Shown here: in pieces, positions 12,501 through 21,647 of the stretch
Position numbering within the stretch: the stretch's first letter is position 1
Layout of the letters: the number at the start of each line of letters is the position of its first letter
Source: Archilochus colubris
Taxonomy: Eukaryota; Chordata; Aves; Apodiformes; Trochilidae
Direction of reading: 5' to 3'
NCBI GenBank assembly: GCA_023079485.1
Contig: CM041084.1
Location: 23,030,609-23,094,608, forward strand
DNA: 64,000 nucleotides
Made by a program: the position numbers and the translations under genes
Notes under the pieces: generated by a model
Told to the model about the DNA's origin: nothing
Databases searched by the model: none
The model's input: the letters and a program-made list of their open reading frames with translations, nothing else

Positions 12501-15500
12501 TAATATCCTGGATTTGTATCATAATTCACAGGCTGCAAGACTGACTTACTTGGGGTTGTTCTAATTTTACAGTACATGCCATTGCTTGAGACACTTGTAT
12601 GTCAGGATCGCAGAACATCAAGTGCTGCTCTTAATCTTACATTTTTAATGTGGCCCTTTAAAAGTTATAGCAAAATTGTCTTTTTTCCTCTGCAAAGTGG
12701 TAAAGTTTTTGTATGGTGTGCAGGTGGAAGATAATTCTTAAGCAATTCAGTAATTAAATAATTTACTGTGACTATAAGGATTATTGCTATGTATAACCTC
12801 TCTTGCACCCTCTTCCCCAGCACCCTAACCCAGAAAAAAAAATATTTTATACTCAAGTGATTTTTCTCAGCTTTTTATCTCCTTAAAAGAAAAAAGTTTG
12901 CATGGTGTTAGGTTTGTGTGAGGGTTTAATCTGTTTTTAGTTTGCTGTGATGGTGATTTTATCTTAAGTATTTAGTCTTTAGAATAAGTATTATTCGTAT
13001 ATTATTATTAGTTATAATAATAAAATATTAGTTATAACTATAATATAGTTAATATAATATTATTTATAATAATATACTAGTGTTGTTGTTCTCTTAATAT
13101 TACTAGCAGTAGTATTTAGAATAAGTATTTAGTATTTAGAAACATTTGGGCAAAATGGAATCCATTATATCTTGAAAATATCCTAAGATTTTTCTCATGC
13201 AGATTGAACAAATTTCTGGGAAACAGAACCATGTTTCTAAATGTGCTTCTCATAGAACATCCTTTTCTAACAACCAGTGCAAACTCTTTATAAAATTGAG
13301 CCAATTTAATTTAGAGTCACTGAGCACTCTTGAAAACATTGCCATGTGCCCAGTCACTGTGCTGATGTGATTTGCTGAAGTGCCCATGGGGATGGGTCAG
13401 TGGGAAGTCCTGGCAGTCCAGCTGGTGGCATCAGACTGTTGGAACTCTCACTTCTGTTTCAGATTACAGTTTGAAACAGCAGATGATCAAGACTTCATTG
13501 CAATACAAAATGCTATTGAAGAAGTTATTTCAGAGCTGCAAAAACTCCCTGGGTTGTCCTGTCTGGAAGAGGTAAGAGTGCAATGCTGCACCTTTGGTGT
13601 GAGAGTTTGGATAATGAGCTGTGAGTGGAAACCAGCAAGGAACTGCTGAGTCTGTACTTCTCCAGATCTGGACTCTGTAAATGAAAAGCAGCTCCAGTGT
13701 ATGTGCTGATTTGGAACCTCTGAAGTGTGAAAATCCCTTTTTTTTTTTTTTTTCAATTTAATTATCTTAAAAGTGAATTTTCAACTTACAGATTAAAACT
13801 TCTCCAGTTTAGTTATACATTTTGAATTCCATGCCTTTTTTTTTGTTTTTTTAAGAAACTATTTTCCAATATTGCTGTAATTGAGGAAACTTTACTCACT
13901 CCATCCTAATATTAAAATGAATGCTTAATATTTACTGTATTCTGTTGATACATGTTTACTTAAACTGCCCTGTATTTACCAAAAGAAAGGCAACAGAAGA
14001 TTGAGTACTGTGCAACTGTGTAAAAAATGAAATTAGGTCATCTGTTACAAAGACTTCAGCAATATTTGATTTTAACTGAGTTTGTTTAGGTCCTTACCTG
14101 CATTTTAAGCAAATGTTTTCAACATAAGTTACAAAAAAAGAAGCCTCTGAGGCTTTCTTTTACTTCTAAGTTAGATAAATCTAAACATAGCAGAAAATGT
14201 TTGCACCTTGTTCTAGTTGGTACTACTGGGCTTGTGTGACAGTGTTCTACTGACACACAGGATTAGCATAGAAGAGAAAATCACATTATTCTGTGGTCTA
14301 TAGGTACATTCATGGGTTTTTGCAGTGTAGGTTATTACAAAGCTGTTTTCACTATCTACAGAAGTTTTTCACTTAGTAAGGCAGTTCTTTCCAAAAGGAC
14401 AACTTGGACCTGAGGCAGATTGTGTTTGGTTTCTTCCTTCTAGCTGAAGCTCACGCTGCCACCAGGGACCCCATCCAGCTCATTGACTGAGAGGCTGCTG
14501 AAACAGAATGCTGAGCTGACAGGATTTGTCAGCAGACTGAGTGAAGAAAAGAATAATTTAAGGAATGCTGTTATGAAACTGGAGGAAGAGCTGAGAAGAT
14601 ACCAGCACAGACAACCTTCTGGAGACTATGTATGTCTTCAGTGGTATTGATAATAATGATGTGATTATAGGCATAAAAGCCTTTACAGTCTTACTGTGAA
14701 ATGACCCTAACACTTTTTGCCCCAGTCACCTAAGTGGTAGTGATGGAGCCATCTGTCTTTCTTGGCTTCCTTCCTGCAGAGTAAATGGGTGTGAGTTGTT
14801 CTTGTCCTGCGTCCAAGATCTCTTGACTCACTCTCTTTACTGTAAACTATGTGATTTTACCCAGCTTCCTTTTCTGAACTGCTCGTTTTAAAATTCTATG
14901 TGCTAGGTTGTTGATCTGTATCTCATCACTGTGATGAGTAACAAATACATCCAGAGAGCTTCAAGATCACAAAGCTAGTATGATCAAATGAGGGGAGGAG
15001 GATGTTTTTCTGGAGAAAGCTTTTTTTTTTTGTAGGATACTGATCAGGCTCCTGAACTTGTTACCTGAGGTATTAGGATGCAGGAGCAGCCTAAAATCCA
15101 ATCAGGGAGTAGTTTTTCTTTCAGAAATTTTATGAGGTCTGTACCAAACCAATGACTAAAATGACACAGCTCAGGCTTTTCCAGTCAGTGTGCTTCACAT
15201 TCAGGCTTTTTTGTCTTCAGTCTTCCAGACCCTCATTGGACATAGGCTCTGAGAAGGAAAACTGGAACAGAGAAAAGATGTTGCTGCAGAAGTCTTTGAA
15301 GCAAGCTGATGCAGAACTCTCCAAGCTGAGATCAGAGCTCAGGAGTGAAGCTTTTCTCAGAGAACTGGGATCAGATTCTGAAAATGCTGTTTTAAGGGTA
15401 GGTTGACTTTTTTGGCCCTACACTAACTACAGGGGTTTTTTTCATTTTGATTTGTGCCTATTTTTCATTGTGTTCACTCTCCTTATTCTAAGTAAACCGA

Positions 15501-18500
15501 TACTAATTCAGTTTTAAAATGTTCATTCTCAGATACCTGACTCATAGTTTTTTCTCCCCAAGAATATGTAAGCACCTACCTTGTCCTTTTGTCTGTGCTC
15601 TGTTTCTTGCTGTTCAGGTGACCCTCAAAATGTGAAGCTACATTCAACAAGTGTGAGCAATAGCACTGTCCTCTCCATGGTAACAAGAAGTGAATAATCA
15701 CTGAGATTATGTAGGAGTAGAGGTGTCAAAATTCTTAGAACTGTAATAATTCTCAGATCTTATGGAGCTTTTTTATTACTATTTCTTGTTACAGAGAGTT
15801 TATGGCAAATACCTACGAGCAGAAAGCTTTCGGAAGGCTCTCATATATCAGAAAAAATATTTGCTGCTGTTACTTGGTGGATTCCAGGAGTGTGAAGAAG
15901 CCACTCTGGCCCTCATTGCACGAATGGGGGGACAGTCTTCCTACACAGACCTTGAAATCATCACACATCATTCAAAAGGTTTTACAAGATTTCGCTCTGC
16001 AGTCAGAGTGTCCATTGCAATTTCAAGGTAAACTATAAGTTATAATTCAACAGATATGAGTGTGGAGTTTAATACATACTTTTCTAGCTCTCTAGTGGAA
16101 TCTTCTCATGTCTCATCCTGTTTAAATTACATATTTTAGGTAATCACAAATATAGTAGTAGATACTGCATATGGTGACAAGCAGAACATAGGTAAATCTG
16201 TAATAGGAATAAGCAGTCTGATTTTAGTTCAAAATGGCTCTGTATTTCATAATCAAAGATGATGTGTATTGGACAAAGTCATAATATTAGAAAAAGTTAC
16301 TAGCAATTTTAGGGCACTCACATGTGTACAGAGGTATTTTCTGCAACTTAATTGCCTTTTAAAGTTAAATTCTTACATGTAAGTATATACAGATTTATGA
16401 ATTTCTTTTATCCATCTGGATAGTCCTTTGGATTCACACAACTTCAGATCTCAGACTGAGGATAAATAGTAATAGATGAAGAAGAAAAAGTGCAGCTTAT
16501 TAGTGCATAGAACTGCTATGTTGCTAGCATAGGTTTGAAGCCCTAAGCACTTTTTCCTTGATCTGAGCTTTGTGAGTCATACAAATTCAGGAACTATGAA
16601 CAAACCTGTTGTAACTGAGGCTTTTACACATGATGTTCTGCAGTTACAATTTTGGAGGTGCAATAAGTCAGAAATTCTGTTTAGTGTAATTTTAAAATGC
16701 TGGTGCCCTGTTGCTTAGGTGCTTGAGTCATTTGCAGTCCACTGGGACTTTCACAGCACCTCTGGAATCACTGGATTTGCAGAGGTGAATCTGAAAGCAG
16801 ATTTGGACAAAGGATATTTTTCCTCAGGATGTGTGTAAGAATGATTCCTGCTTCTTGATCTTCAGGTTTTAGACACCCATCCATTAAATTTTTTTGAGAT
16901 TCAAGAAATTTTTATGCCTTCTAGAATACACCAAGCAGATTACTTTTAGCAGACTATTTCATTTATCTTGAAGTATTTATTTTCTTTTCATTTGAAATGT
17001 AGGATGAAGTTCCTGGTTCGTCGATGGCAGAGAGTTACAGGTTCTGGTGGACCAAGTATTAGTAGGGATGTCTTTAGCCAGAACACAGGTAAACTGTAGT
17101 CCAGTAATGAATGAAAAAACATATTAACAGGTCACTTCACTGCTTAATGGTGATGGTTTTTAATTTGCACTTTCCTCATGTGAAATGAATGGGGGTTTTT
17201 TTCCCCTTCCCTATGCTATAACTGCTTGGATTAACCTTTTTTTCAGGTGTCTGGTAGTTTCTGTCCTCAGCAGGCACTAACTTCTTTGCTTTCTCTTCAG
17301 TCTAGCTTTGCTTTGTTGTGAGTGGATTTTTTTAAAGTATGGCAACTTTTCCTGGGGTGTATGTTTGTAAAAGCAATTTCAGCTTCTTCATTGGGTTTCT
17401 CTTCAGAGATTTGCACCCCCAGCTCTAAGAGGGGATGCGGAGGATTGGGATGGACAAAGGAATCAAAGCAACTACAGGGGCTCCACAATGGCCGCCAAAC
17501 CTATTGACCAGTCCTCCCTGACCTTTTCCTCAGAACAAAAGCCTGTCATTCTTCTGTTATAGCTTAAAGATTGGGAAATCCGAGGGTCTGTTTGCCTTTT
17601 GGTATGAGCCTAAGGAGAACCAGAAGCTGCTTTATTAATTCTTGGCTATCTAAGTCTTCACTAAAACCCTGTCCTGCTCAGTCTGCAAGTTTTTTTAATA
17701 ACATCAGTGAGCCTAGGAGCTCATCTCTGGTTTTCTCTGAGATGGTCTGAAAGTGGTCTACAGTTGTTAAACTCCACTTTTATGATACTCACACAGAAAA
17801 TTTGCATTTGAGATTCTTAGTGAAGGGCAAAAGGTGCTACTTTCAACACATTCCTTTTTTATATTTGTAGGTAATGAATTACGGCCTGATTCATTCTCTG
17901 GTGGTGTGGATCTTTATGGAGAACAAAGGCATTCCTATAGATCCAGGTCAGACATGGAGTCTCCTAGATCTCCTGTAAACTTTCATCACAAGTATGGTTT
18001 GGTTTACTTTAGGTTACTCTCTGTCAGAACACTGTTTAGTTAGATGAATGCATCAGCACTTCCTGCTAAGGTTTGTCATCTTTATTGCTGTAAGACTGTT
18101 AACCTTTTTTGTAAGGATCCATAGGAAATTACATCTCAGGTGTGTGTTTATTCATCACCTGATCAAGGCCAAAGTTTGTTCATCCCACTAGGGAGGGGTG
18201 GGAGGAATTACCAAGACCTCATGGCCAGAGGACAGTGGAAGCTGCTTGGCAGCTTTTGGTTGTGATACCAGAGGTATCAGTGAATCAGATGCCAGTGAAA
18301 CAAGATATTTTCTGCCAAAGGCAAGGTTTTTAGGAGTGCTGTCAGCCTTTGATTACTTCAGCTTAAGTGAGTATCAGATTCTTGCTGCTTTGGCTCTTTA
18401 TTTTTATATAAACCATCTCAACATTATTAATCCTAAGTTTCTGGCAACCGCAACAGTTTCCATGGAAAAAATGATAAATATGATTTAGTCACTTTTTTGC

Positions 18501-19692
18501 TTACAGAAAGTAATGAGGAGAGACAGAATGCTGTAAAGATGGCTGTGTCCTTGTTCAACAAGCTTCTTAATAGAAAAGCTAGCATGAGTCCACAAAGGCT
18601 TCTGCTGCAGTCTTAGAAAGAATTTGCTGCTCAGTCTTTGTCCCAAAGCAATGCAGCAACAAATCAGGTGCAGTAGAAAGAAAAGGCAACCGGGTAAAGT
18701 GGGTCTTTTGGGGGAAGGAATGTGGTGGGCTGGGCAGTGACTTGCAGGGCTGTGTGCTGTGCAGTCAGTAGGGTATCCCTGCTTGCAGCATTTTGCTGTG
18801 TCTGCTGATACATTTGAACAGCCACTTTTTAAAAACATCTGTGTTCCTCTGCCCCTAGGTTCCACGGCATGCATGCTGACTTAAACCCAGTCTCCTTCGC
18901 TTGTTCACAACTGCAGAACTATGATCCTGAAAGAGCTTTAACAGATTACATCCACCGGCTGGAGGCCCTGCAGAGGCGGCTCGGCAGTGTGCAGTCAGGT
19001 GAGGGCTCAGACGCTCCTCCCCGGGGGCTCCGGGGTGGCACAAGGCAGAGTTCCAAGTTAGGAGACGTGTCCTGGCTCACCGAGACACATCATAAACATA
19101 TTTGATTTTAGGCATTTTCAGCCCTAAACAAGAGGTTCTGAATATAGCAAACAGCGTGTTAAAAAAGAAACTGAATAAAGGCACGCAAGTGTGCTTTAGT
19201 TACATTTTGAGTTTATGGGTTAACACTTTTTTCCTGATCTCTGATAAGCTGCCAACTGCACCCTTGCTGCACATTGCAGATTTTTAGCTAGACAGAGAAA
19301 AATGTACCCAAAAGATCAAGTAGTGAGAGTACAAGGGGGATTTCTTCTCTTGCCACTTTTGATTACAGAAGCTACAGCCATTTTGCCCCAAAGATGATGA
19401 TAGAGTTTTTTGCTGTGGACGGAACACATCAAGAAAATTGTCAGATCAATGGGATGAAATTCATCAAACTTGATTCTTACTGCGCTGAAGTCTTGCTTCA
19501 GCATAAAATCCATCATCTGAGGAAGTTTTGTTCTTAAAACATTTCTAATGTAATATTTTTCATGCTTGTTCATATAAATAACATGTCACTGGTGAATTCT
19601 CATGTACTTATACTAAATAATACTGATTAAAATCTCTCCTGTTTACAGGTTCGACTTCATACACTCAGTTGCACGCTGGTATGAGAAGATAA
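1..19692 (+). CDS. AKAP9: AKAP9 (AKAP450/CG-NAP), C-terminal 20 coding exons, 5'-truncated by the window
   Basis: Giant coiled-coil scaffold that tethers PKA, phosphatases and gamma-tubulin-associated factors at the centrosome and Golgi. Exons: 1-564, 1589-1735, 2114-2617, 3048-3111, 3724-3842, 4588-4779, 5690-5878, 6516-6660, 7426-7645, 8649-8799, 9707-10375, 12253-12458, 13463-13571, 14444-14629, 15221-15397, 15795-16027, 17003-17088, 17871-17991, 18859-18998, 19649-19692. Every junction is GT-AG and phases match throughout; the sum is 4266 nt, or 1421 aa plus stop. The human protein is about 3900 aa, so this is roughly its last 36%. The product is heptad-rich and Glu/Lys/Gln-rich, ending with the PACT domain (about residues 1200-1320) and a C terminus ending LHAGMRR. 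Identification rests on long stretches matching remembered human AKAP9, such as KAQHKHFKDLE and ELQWALEKEKAK. No frameshift or premature stop was seen. Confidence 0.96.
1589..1735 (+). CDS. AKAP9: AKAP9 coding exon b
   Basis: Forty-nine codons, phase 0 at both ends, acceptor TTTGTAG|GTAGGAG and donor GCA|GTAAGA. Codes for coiled coil containing KENELIYELELEQVKEE. The second AG four bases downstream would shift the frame. Confidence 0.9.
2114..2617 (+). CDS. AKAP9: AKAP9 coding exon c (contains candidate PKA RII-binding helix)
   Basis: 168 codons, phase 0 at both ends, acceptor TTTACAG and donor GAG|GTATGT. A Ser/Thr-rich linker is followed by a predicted amphipathic helix coded at 2414-2467 (EEMAEIIREFTEKIDQMQ). 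Ile, Phe and Met recur on one face, as in A-kinase anchoring helices. The RII-binding role is inferred from shape and approximate position, not from an alignment. Confidence 0.93.
3048..3111 (+). CDS. AKAP9: AKAP9 coding exon d (small)
   Basis: A 64-nt exon, phase 0 to 1, acceptor AATATAG and donor GTG|GTAAGA. It codes for a Gly/Ser/Pro-rich non-coiled linker. Its unusual size and composition make it the least certain of the interior exons, but the phase fits both neighbours. Confidence 0.85.
3724..3842 (+). CDS. AKAP9: AKAP9 coding exon e
   Basis: 119 nt, phase 1 to 0, acceptor ATTTTAG and donor AAG|GTAAAA. Codes for an acidic linker with DSSSDWSQGIYLAQTQG and a basic end (PKKIK), which resembles the human segment before the conserved GLL-AVHHEG block. 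Confidence 0.93.
4588..4779 (+). CDS. AKAP9: AKAP9 coding exon f
   Basis: Sixty-four codons, phase 0 to 0, acceptor TTGTAG and donor GAG|GTATAA. Begins GLLKAVHHEGIQVLSLTEF, a strongly conserved AKAP9 block, then enters coiled coil. Confidence 0.97.
5690..5878 (+). CDS. AKAP9: AKAP9 coding exon g
   Basis: Sixty-three codons, phase 0 to 0, acceptor CACTGCAG and donor CAG|GTAATA. Contains SDWRGELLQAIQQLF and an AAFQNELAELGTRDAVVLMN-type segment conserved with human AKAP9. Confidence 0.97.
6516..6660 (+). CDS. AKAP9: AKAP9 coding exon h
   Basis: 145 nt, phase 0 to 1, acceptor CTAATAG and donor AAG|GTGAAT. Contains the conserved string LQNADRRSLLMEIQ and then a Lys/Ser-rich segment. Confidence 0.95.
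7426..7645 (+). CDS. AKAP9: AKAP9 coding exon i
   Basis: 220 nt, phase 1 to 2, acceptor CTCATTAG and donor CAG|GTGCGA, a weak donor at +4/+5. Long coiled coil with LEYNMQQKQSQILEMQVEL and KLELETTLKAQHKHFK, nearly identical to mammalian AKAP9. Confidence 0.97.
8649..8799 (+). CDS. AKAP9: AKAP9 coding exon j
   Basis: 151 nt, phase 2 to 0, acceptor CTCCTTCAG and donor GAG|GTATTC. Contains TMASEQKKSRELQWALEKEK, conserved coiled coil. Confidence 0.97.
9707..10375 (+). CDS. AKAP9: AKAP9 coding exon k (largest in window)
   Basis: 223 codons, phase 0 to 0, acceptor GTGAAAG and donor GAG|GTACAG. Continuous coiled coil, interrupted by a short Pro/Ser/Thr linker (AGTPTPSEELLKELQKQ), ending in a basic Arg/Lys/Glu run. 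Confidence 0.97.
11320..12170. mobile_element. Degenerate composite interspersed repeat, possibly endogenous-retrovirus-derived
   Basis: A GC-richer block with 'CTCCTCCAGGAGCTGCAG'-like and 'CTCCAGCACCTGGAGCA'-like phrases. From memory these resemble a repeat seen often in songbird genomes and usually classed with ERV-type elements. It is split by a CR1 3' tail at 11510-11580. No intact LTR pair, primer-binding site or gag/pol/env reading frame is visible. The class assignment is tentative; the edges are set only by the change in composition. Confidence 0.4.
11510..11580 (+). mobile_element. CR1 LINE 3'-tail fragment
   Basis: The segment TTGGACTTGATGATCTCAGA, then a 'GGTCCTTCCCAACCTGGATGA' type stretch and a terminal ATTCTGTC/ATTCTGTG octamer pair, is the diagnostic CR1 3' end. 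Only about 70 bp is recognisable, so it is a severely 5'-truncated copy. Confidence 0.85.
12253..12458 (+). CDS. AKAP9: AKAP9 coding exon l
   Basis: 206 nt, phase 0 to 2, acceptor TTTACAG and donor CAG|GTTAGG. Contains NDRTRNWILQQKMEG, matching the human DRTRNWVLQQKIEG block. The second half (TYPTLTGGGELSTATEIL) differs more from mammals. Confidence 0.95.
13463..13571 (+). CDS. AKAP9: AKAP9 coding exon m
   Basis: 109 nt, phase 2 to 0, acceptor CTGTTTCAG and donor GAG|GTAAGA. Codes for RLQFETADDQDFIAIQNAIE, conserved with mammals. Confidence 0.96.
14444..14629 (+). CDS. AKAP9: AKAP9 coding exon n
   Basis: Sixty-two codons, phase 0 to 0, acceptor CCTTCTAG and donor TAT|GTATGT. Contains SSLTERLLKQNAELTGFVSR and the coiled coil VMKLEEELRRYQ. 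Confidence 0.96.
15221..15397 (+). CDS. AKAP9: AKAP9 coding exon o
   Basis: Fifty-nine codons, phase 0 to 0, acceptor TGTCTTCAG and donor AGG|GTAGGT. Coiled coil NREKMLLQKSLKQADAELSK immediately before the PACT domain. Confidence 0.96.
15795..16027 (+). CDS. AKAP9: AKAP9 coding exon p (PACT domain core)
   Basis: 233 nt, phase 0 to 2, acceptor TTACAG and donor AAG|GTAAAC. Carries the core of the pericentrin-AKAP450 centrosomal-targeting domain: YGKYLRAESFRKALIYQKKY, a Leu-rich LLLLLGGFQECEEATL segment, then a basic FTRFRSAVRVSIAISR helix. This is the most conserved part of the gene in the window. Confidence 0.98.
17003..17088 (+). CDS. AKAP9: AKAP9 coding exon q (end of PACT domain)
   Basis: 86 nt, phase 2 to 1, acceptor AATGTAG and donor CAG|GTAAAC. 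Begins MKFLVRRWQRVTGS, the basic C-terminal PACT helix, and continues into a Ser/Gly-rich linker. Confidence 0.96.
17871..17991 (+). CDS. AKAP9: AKAP9 coding exon r
   Basis: 121 nt, phase 1 to 2, acceptor TTTGTAG and donor CAA|GTATGG. Codes for the low-complexity tail with SFSGGVDLYGEQRHSYRSRSD, which parallels the human SSGGLELYGEPRHTTYRSRS region. Confidence 0.95.
18859..18998 (+). CDS. AKAP9: AKAP9 coding exon s
   Basis: 140 nt, phase 2 to 1, acceptor GCCCCTAG and donor CAG|GTGAGG. Contains FACSQLQNYDPERALTDYIH and RLEALQRRLGSVQSG, nearly identical to the mammalian C-terminal tail. Confidence 0.97.
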
Positions 19693-20240
19693 TAATCCTC
19701 TTCCAACATCTCCCTCACAGGCTGTAATGTTACAGATTGCCTTCTGCAAACCTCTTTCTGTGCTTTTGTACAATGTGTATATTGTGGGACCAATACGACC
19801 ACAGCTAGATGATTGTATACAGGTCTATCCTGGCACACCCATGCAGACTGGGATTTATGTATATAGGCACTTTGTGTTCATGAAGAAAAAAAAAAAACCA
19901 ACCAAAAAAAAAAACCCCAAAACCACAACCCCCCTGCCCCAGCATTAAATCATGTATATTTGTGGAATGCTAATTTAAATGATTAACTTATGAAGTGTGT
20001 ATTTATCAAAAGGGTGCAAAGATGAAACTTGTGTATTAATGAAATTGAGCTACATTCAGCAAAGTTTACTTGCACTTTTTCTGGCAAGGCTACTGAAGTT
20101 ACATGACTCTCGTAATATTTGCTACTGGCAGTGCTGACAGAATACCAATTGTAGAGACCTATTTTTGTAATGGTAGAAGTTTTGACTTTTATGGGTATTT
20201 TGTCAAAGTACTGAAATAAAGACGACTTCATGCTTTTAAC
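19649..20240 (+). CDS. AKAP9: AKAP9 terminal exon: last 14 codons, stop and 3'UTR
   Basis: Acceptor TTTACAG at 19648. The coding part 19649-19692 ends LHAGMRR then TAA. The 3'UTR runs about 0.55 kb and includes an A/C-rich low-complexity run at 19886-19940. The end near 20240 is inferred from AATAAA at 20215-20220 followed by a TGTG-containing stretch; only 19649-19692 is coding. Confidence 0.92.
20215..20220 (+). terminator. AKAP9: AKAP9 polyadenylation signal (AATAAA)
   Basis: Canonical AATAAA about 520 nt after the stop codon, followed about 20 nt later by a T/G-rich stretch. No other canonical signal was noticed between the stop and this site. Confidence 0.7.
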
Positions 20241-20634
20241 TGTGTTCAAGAACCACTCCTTTATCCCCACGGGAAAGATCACCTCCTACCTGTGCTCCTG
20301 CTAATAGTGAGTGCAGTTTTACTGCTTACAGATTCCAAAATGCCACTAATGGGAAGACAGACCAAGAACAGGTTTGGTTTTGAAAATCCTGGTCACATCT
20401 GAAGGGGGTGAAAGGAAAGATGCTGCACTGGCTTCACTGCTGTTTCTGATACAAACACGAGGTTTTGTAACAGTGATACCTGTGTGTAGACCTCTCTGCA
20501 ATGCCCTTAGCAGTGAGCACTAGTGAAGGGGGGGAATGCCTTGCATGACTGACTTCCTGCTTACAAGAAAGTGTGTTACAAATTTGCTTGGAAATGCTGT
20601 TCAGAATTGCCAGGGATGAGCACAGAAAACTTCC
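20241..20634. other. AKAP9-CYP51A1 convergent intergenic gap
   Basis: About 0.4 kb between the inferred 3' ends of the two convergent genes. No ORF, RNA gene or known repeat is recognisable. Confidence 0.5.
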
Positions 20635-21468
20635 ACAAGAAGTTTGTTTATAAATTTAATTCAAAGCTCCTGCAAGGCAGAGCTCAGTATCATTTGTCAC
20701 CATGACTCTTGAACCAAACACCATTTAACAATCCTGCATGAGTCAATACAAAAGGGGACAGGGTCCATCTGTTTCACTTAATTTGTGACCACTTTATACA
20801 CAGACAGGTTATTTACAAAATTAATTGTTACTTTCACAATTAAATCAAGTTTTCAGAGATCACTACTTTCAGAAGTTTTTAGAAAATTATTTCTTTCTCA
20901 ACCTAAGCATTTTTACAGGTGCTTCAAGTTAAGACATTTAAATTGTTCCTTTGTAGATTTCTCTGTGAACATTTCAGTCTGCCTACTCCTCAGCTGTACA
21001 GTAACACTTTTTTTTACAATAACCAGTCAAGACCATACCTAGTTCCCTTGGACTACCAAGGGCACCACCTTTCACATTCCCCCTCAGTGCCCATTCCCTG
21101 ACAGAGTTAGAGGCAAGGTATGCAGTTTCACCCCTTAATATCCAGGGAAGAGTAATTTTCAATTGTTTTTCAAAAGCAAAAAGAGTTTCGTTTATAAAAA
21201 TTACTTATTTCTTCCCCTTGGAAAGCTAAAATACACCTTAGAATTGTTACAATAGAAAAGACACTTTAAAAATGCAAGCAATTATACACAGCAGCATTGA
21301 ATGGTGTGGGCAAACAAAAAAGATAGATGCAAACTCTTTGAACCTGGTAGATTGTTGTTTTCCTAACAGTAGATGCAAGTTCCCATCTGCCACTCATTTT
21401 GTCACAATTTTATTCCAAAGTCTGTTAGTTTAAAACAACTTAAATAAGTAAGGTTTTAGCTCCAGAAT
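20635..21468 (-). other. CYP51A1: CYP51A1 3'UTR (inferred extent)
   Basis: On the minus strand an ATTAAA signal (plus-strand TTTAAT at 20655-20660) is followed by TG-rich sequence, giving a UTR of about 0.83 kb. A canonical AATAAA (plus-strand TTTATT at 21409-21414) only 55 nt past the stop could give a much shorter UTR. Which is used cannot be decided from sequence. Confidence 0.45.
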
Positions 21469-21647
21469 TTACAATGATCTCCTCTTGTATCTGATAACAG
21501 GGTTGTTAGGTGTGTGTATCATTGTTGTATAATTTATAGTTGGAAAATAGTCATTGATGAGATCAAATTCATACAAACGAAGCAAAGTAGACCAGATAGT
21601 CTTAATCTGAACATAAGCAAAGTTTTCTCCAATGCAGCGATGACGAC
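21469..21647 (-). CDS. CYP51A1: CYP51A1 coding exon 10 (haem-binding loop, C terminus)
   Basis: 179 nt, acceptor TTTCCTTGTAG, entering in phase 1. Begins [20 protein letters not shown] with the cysteine thiolate ligand, and ends [11 protein letters not shown] then TAA. The tail is nearly identical to human. Confidence 0.98.
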
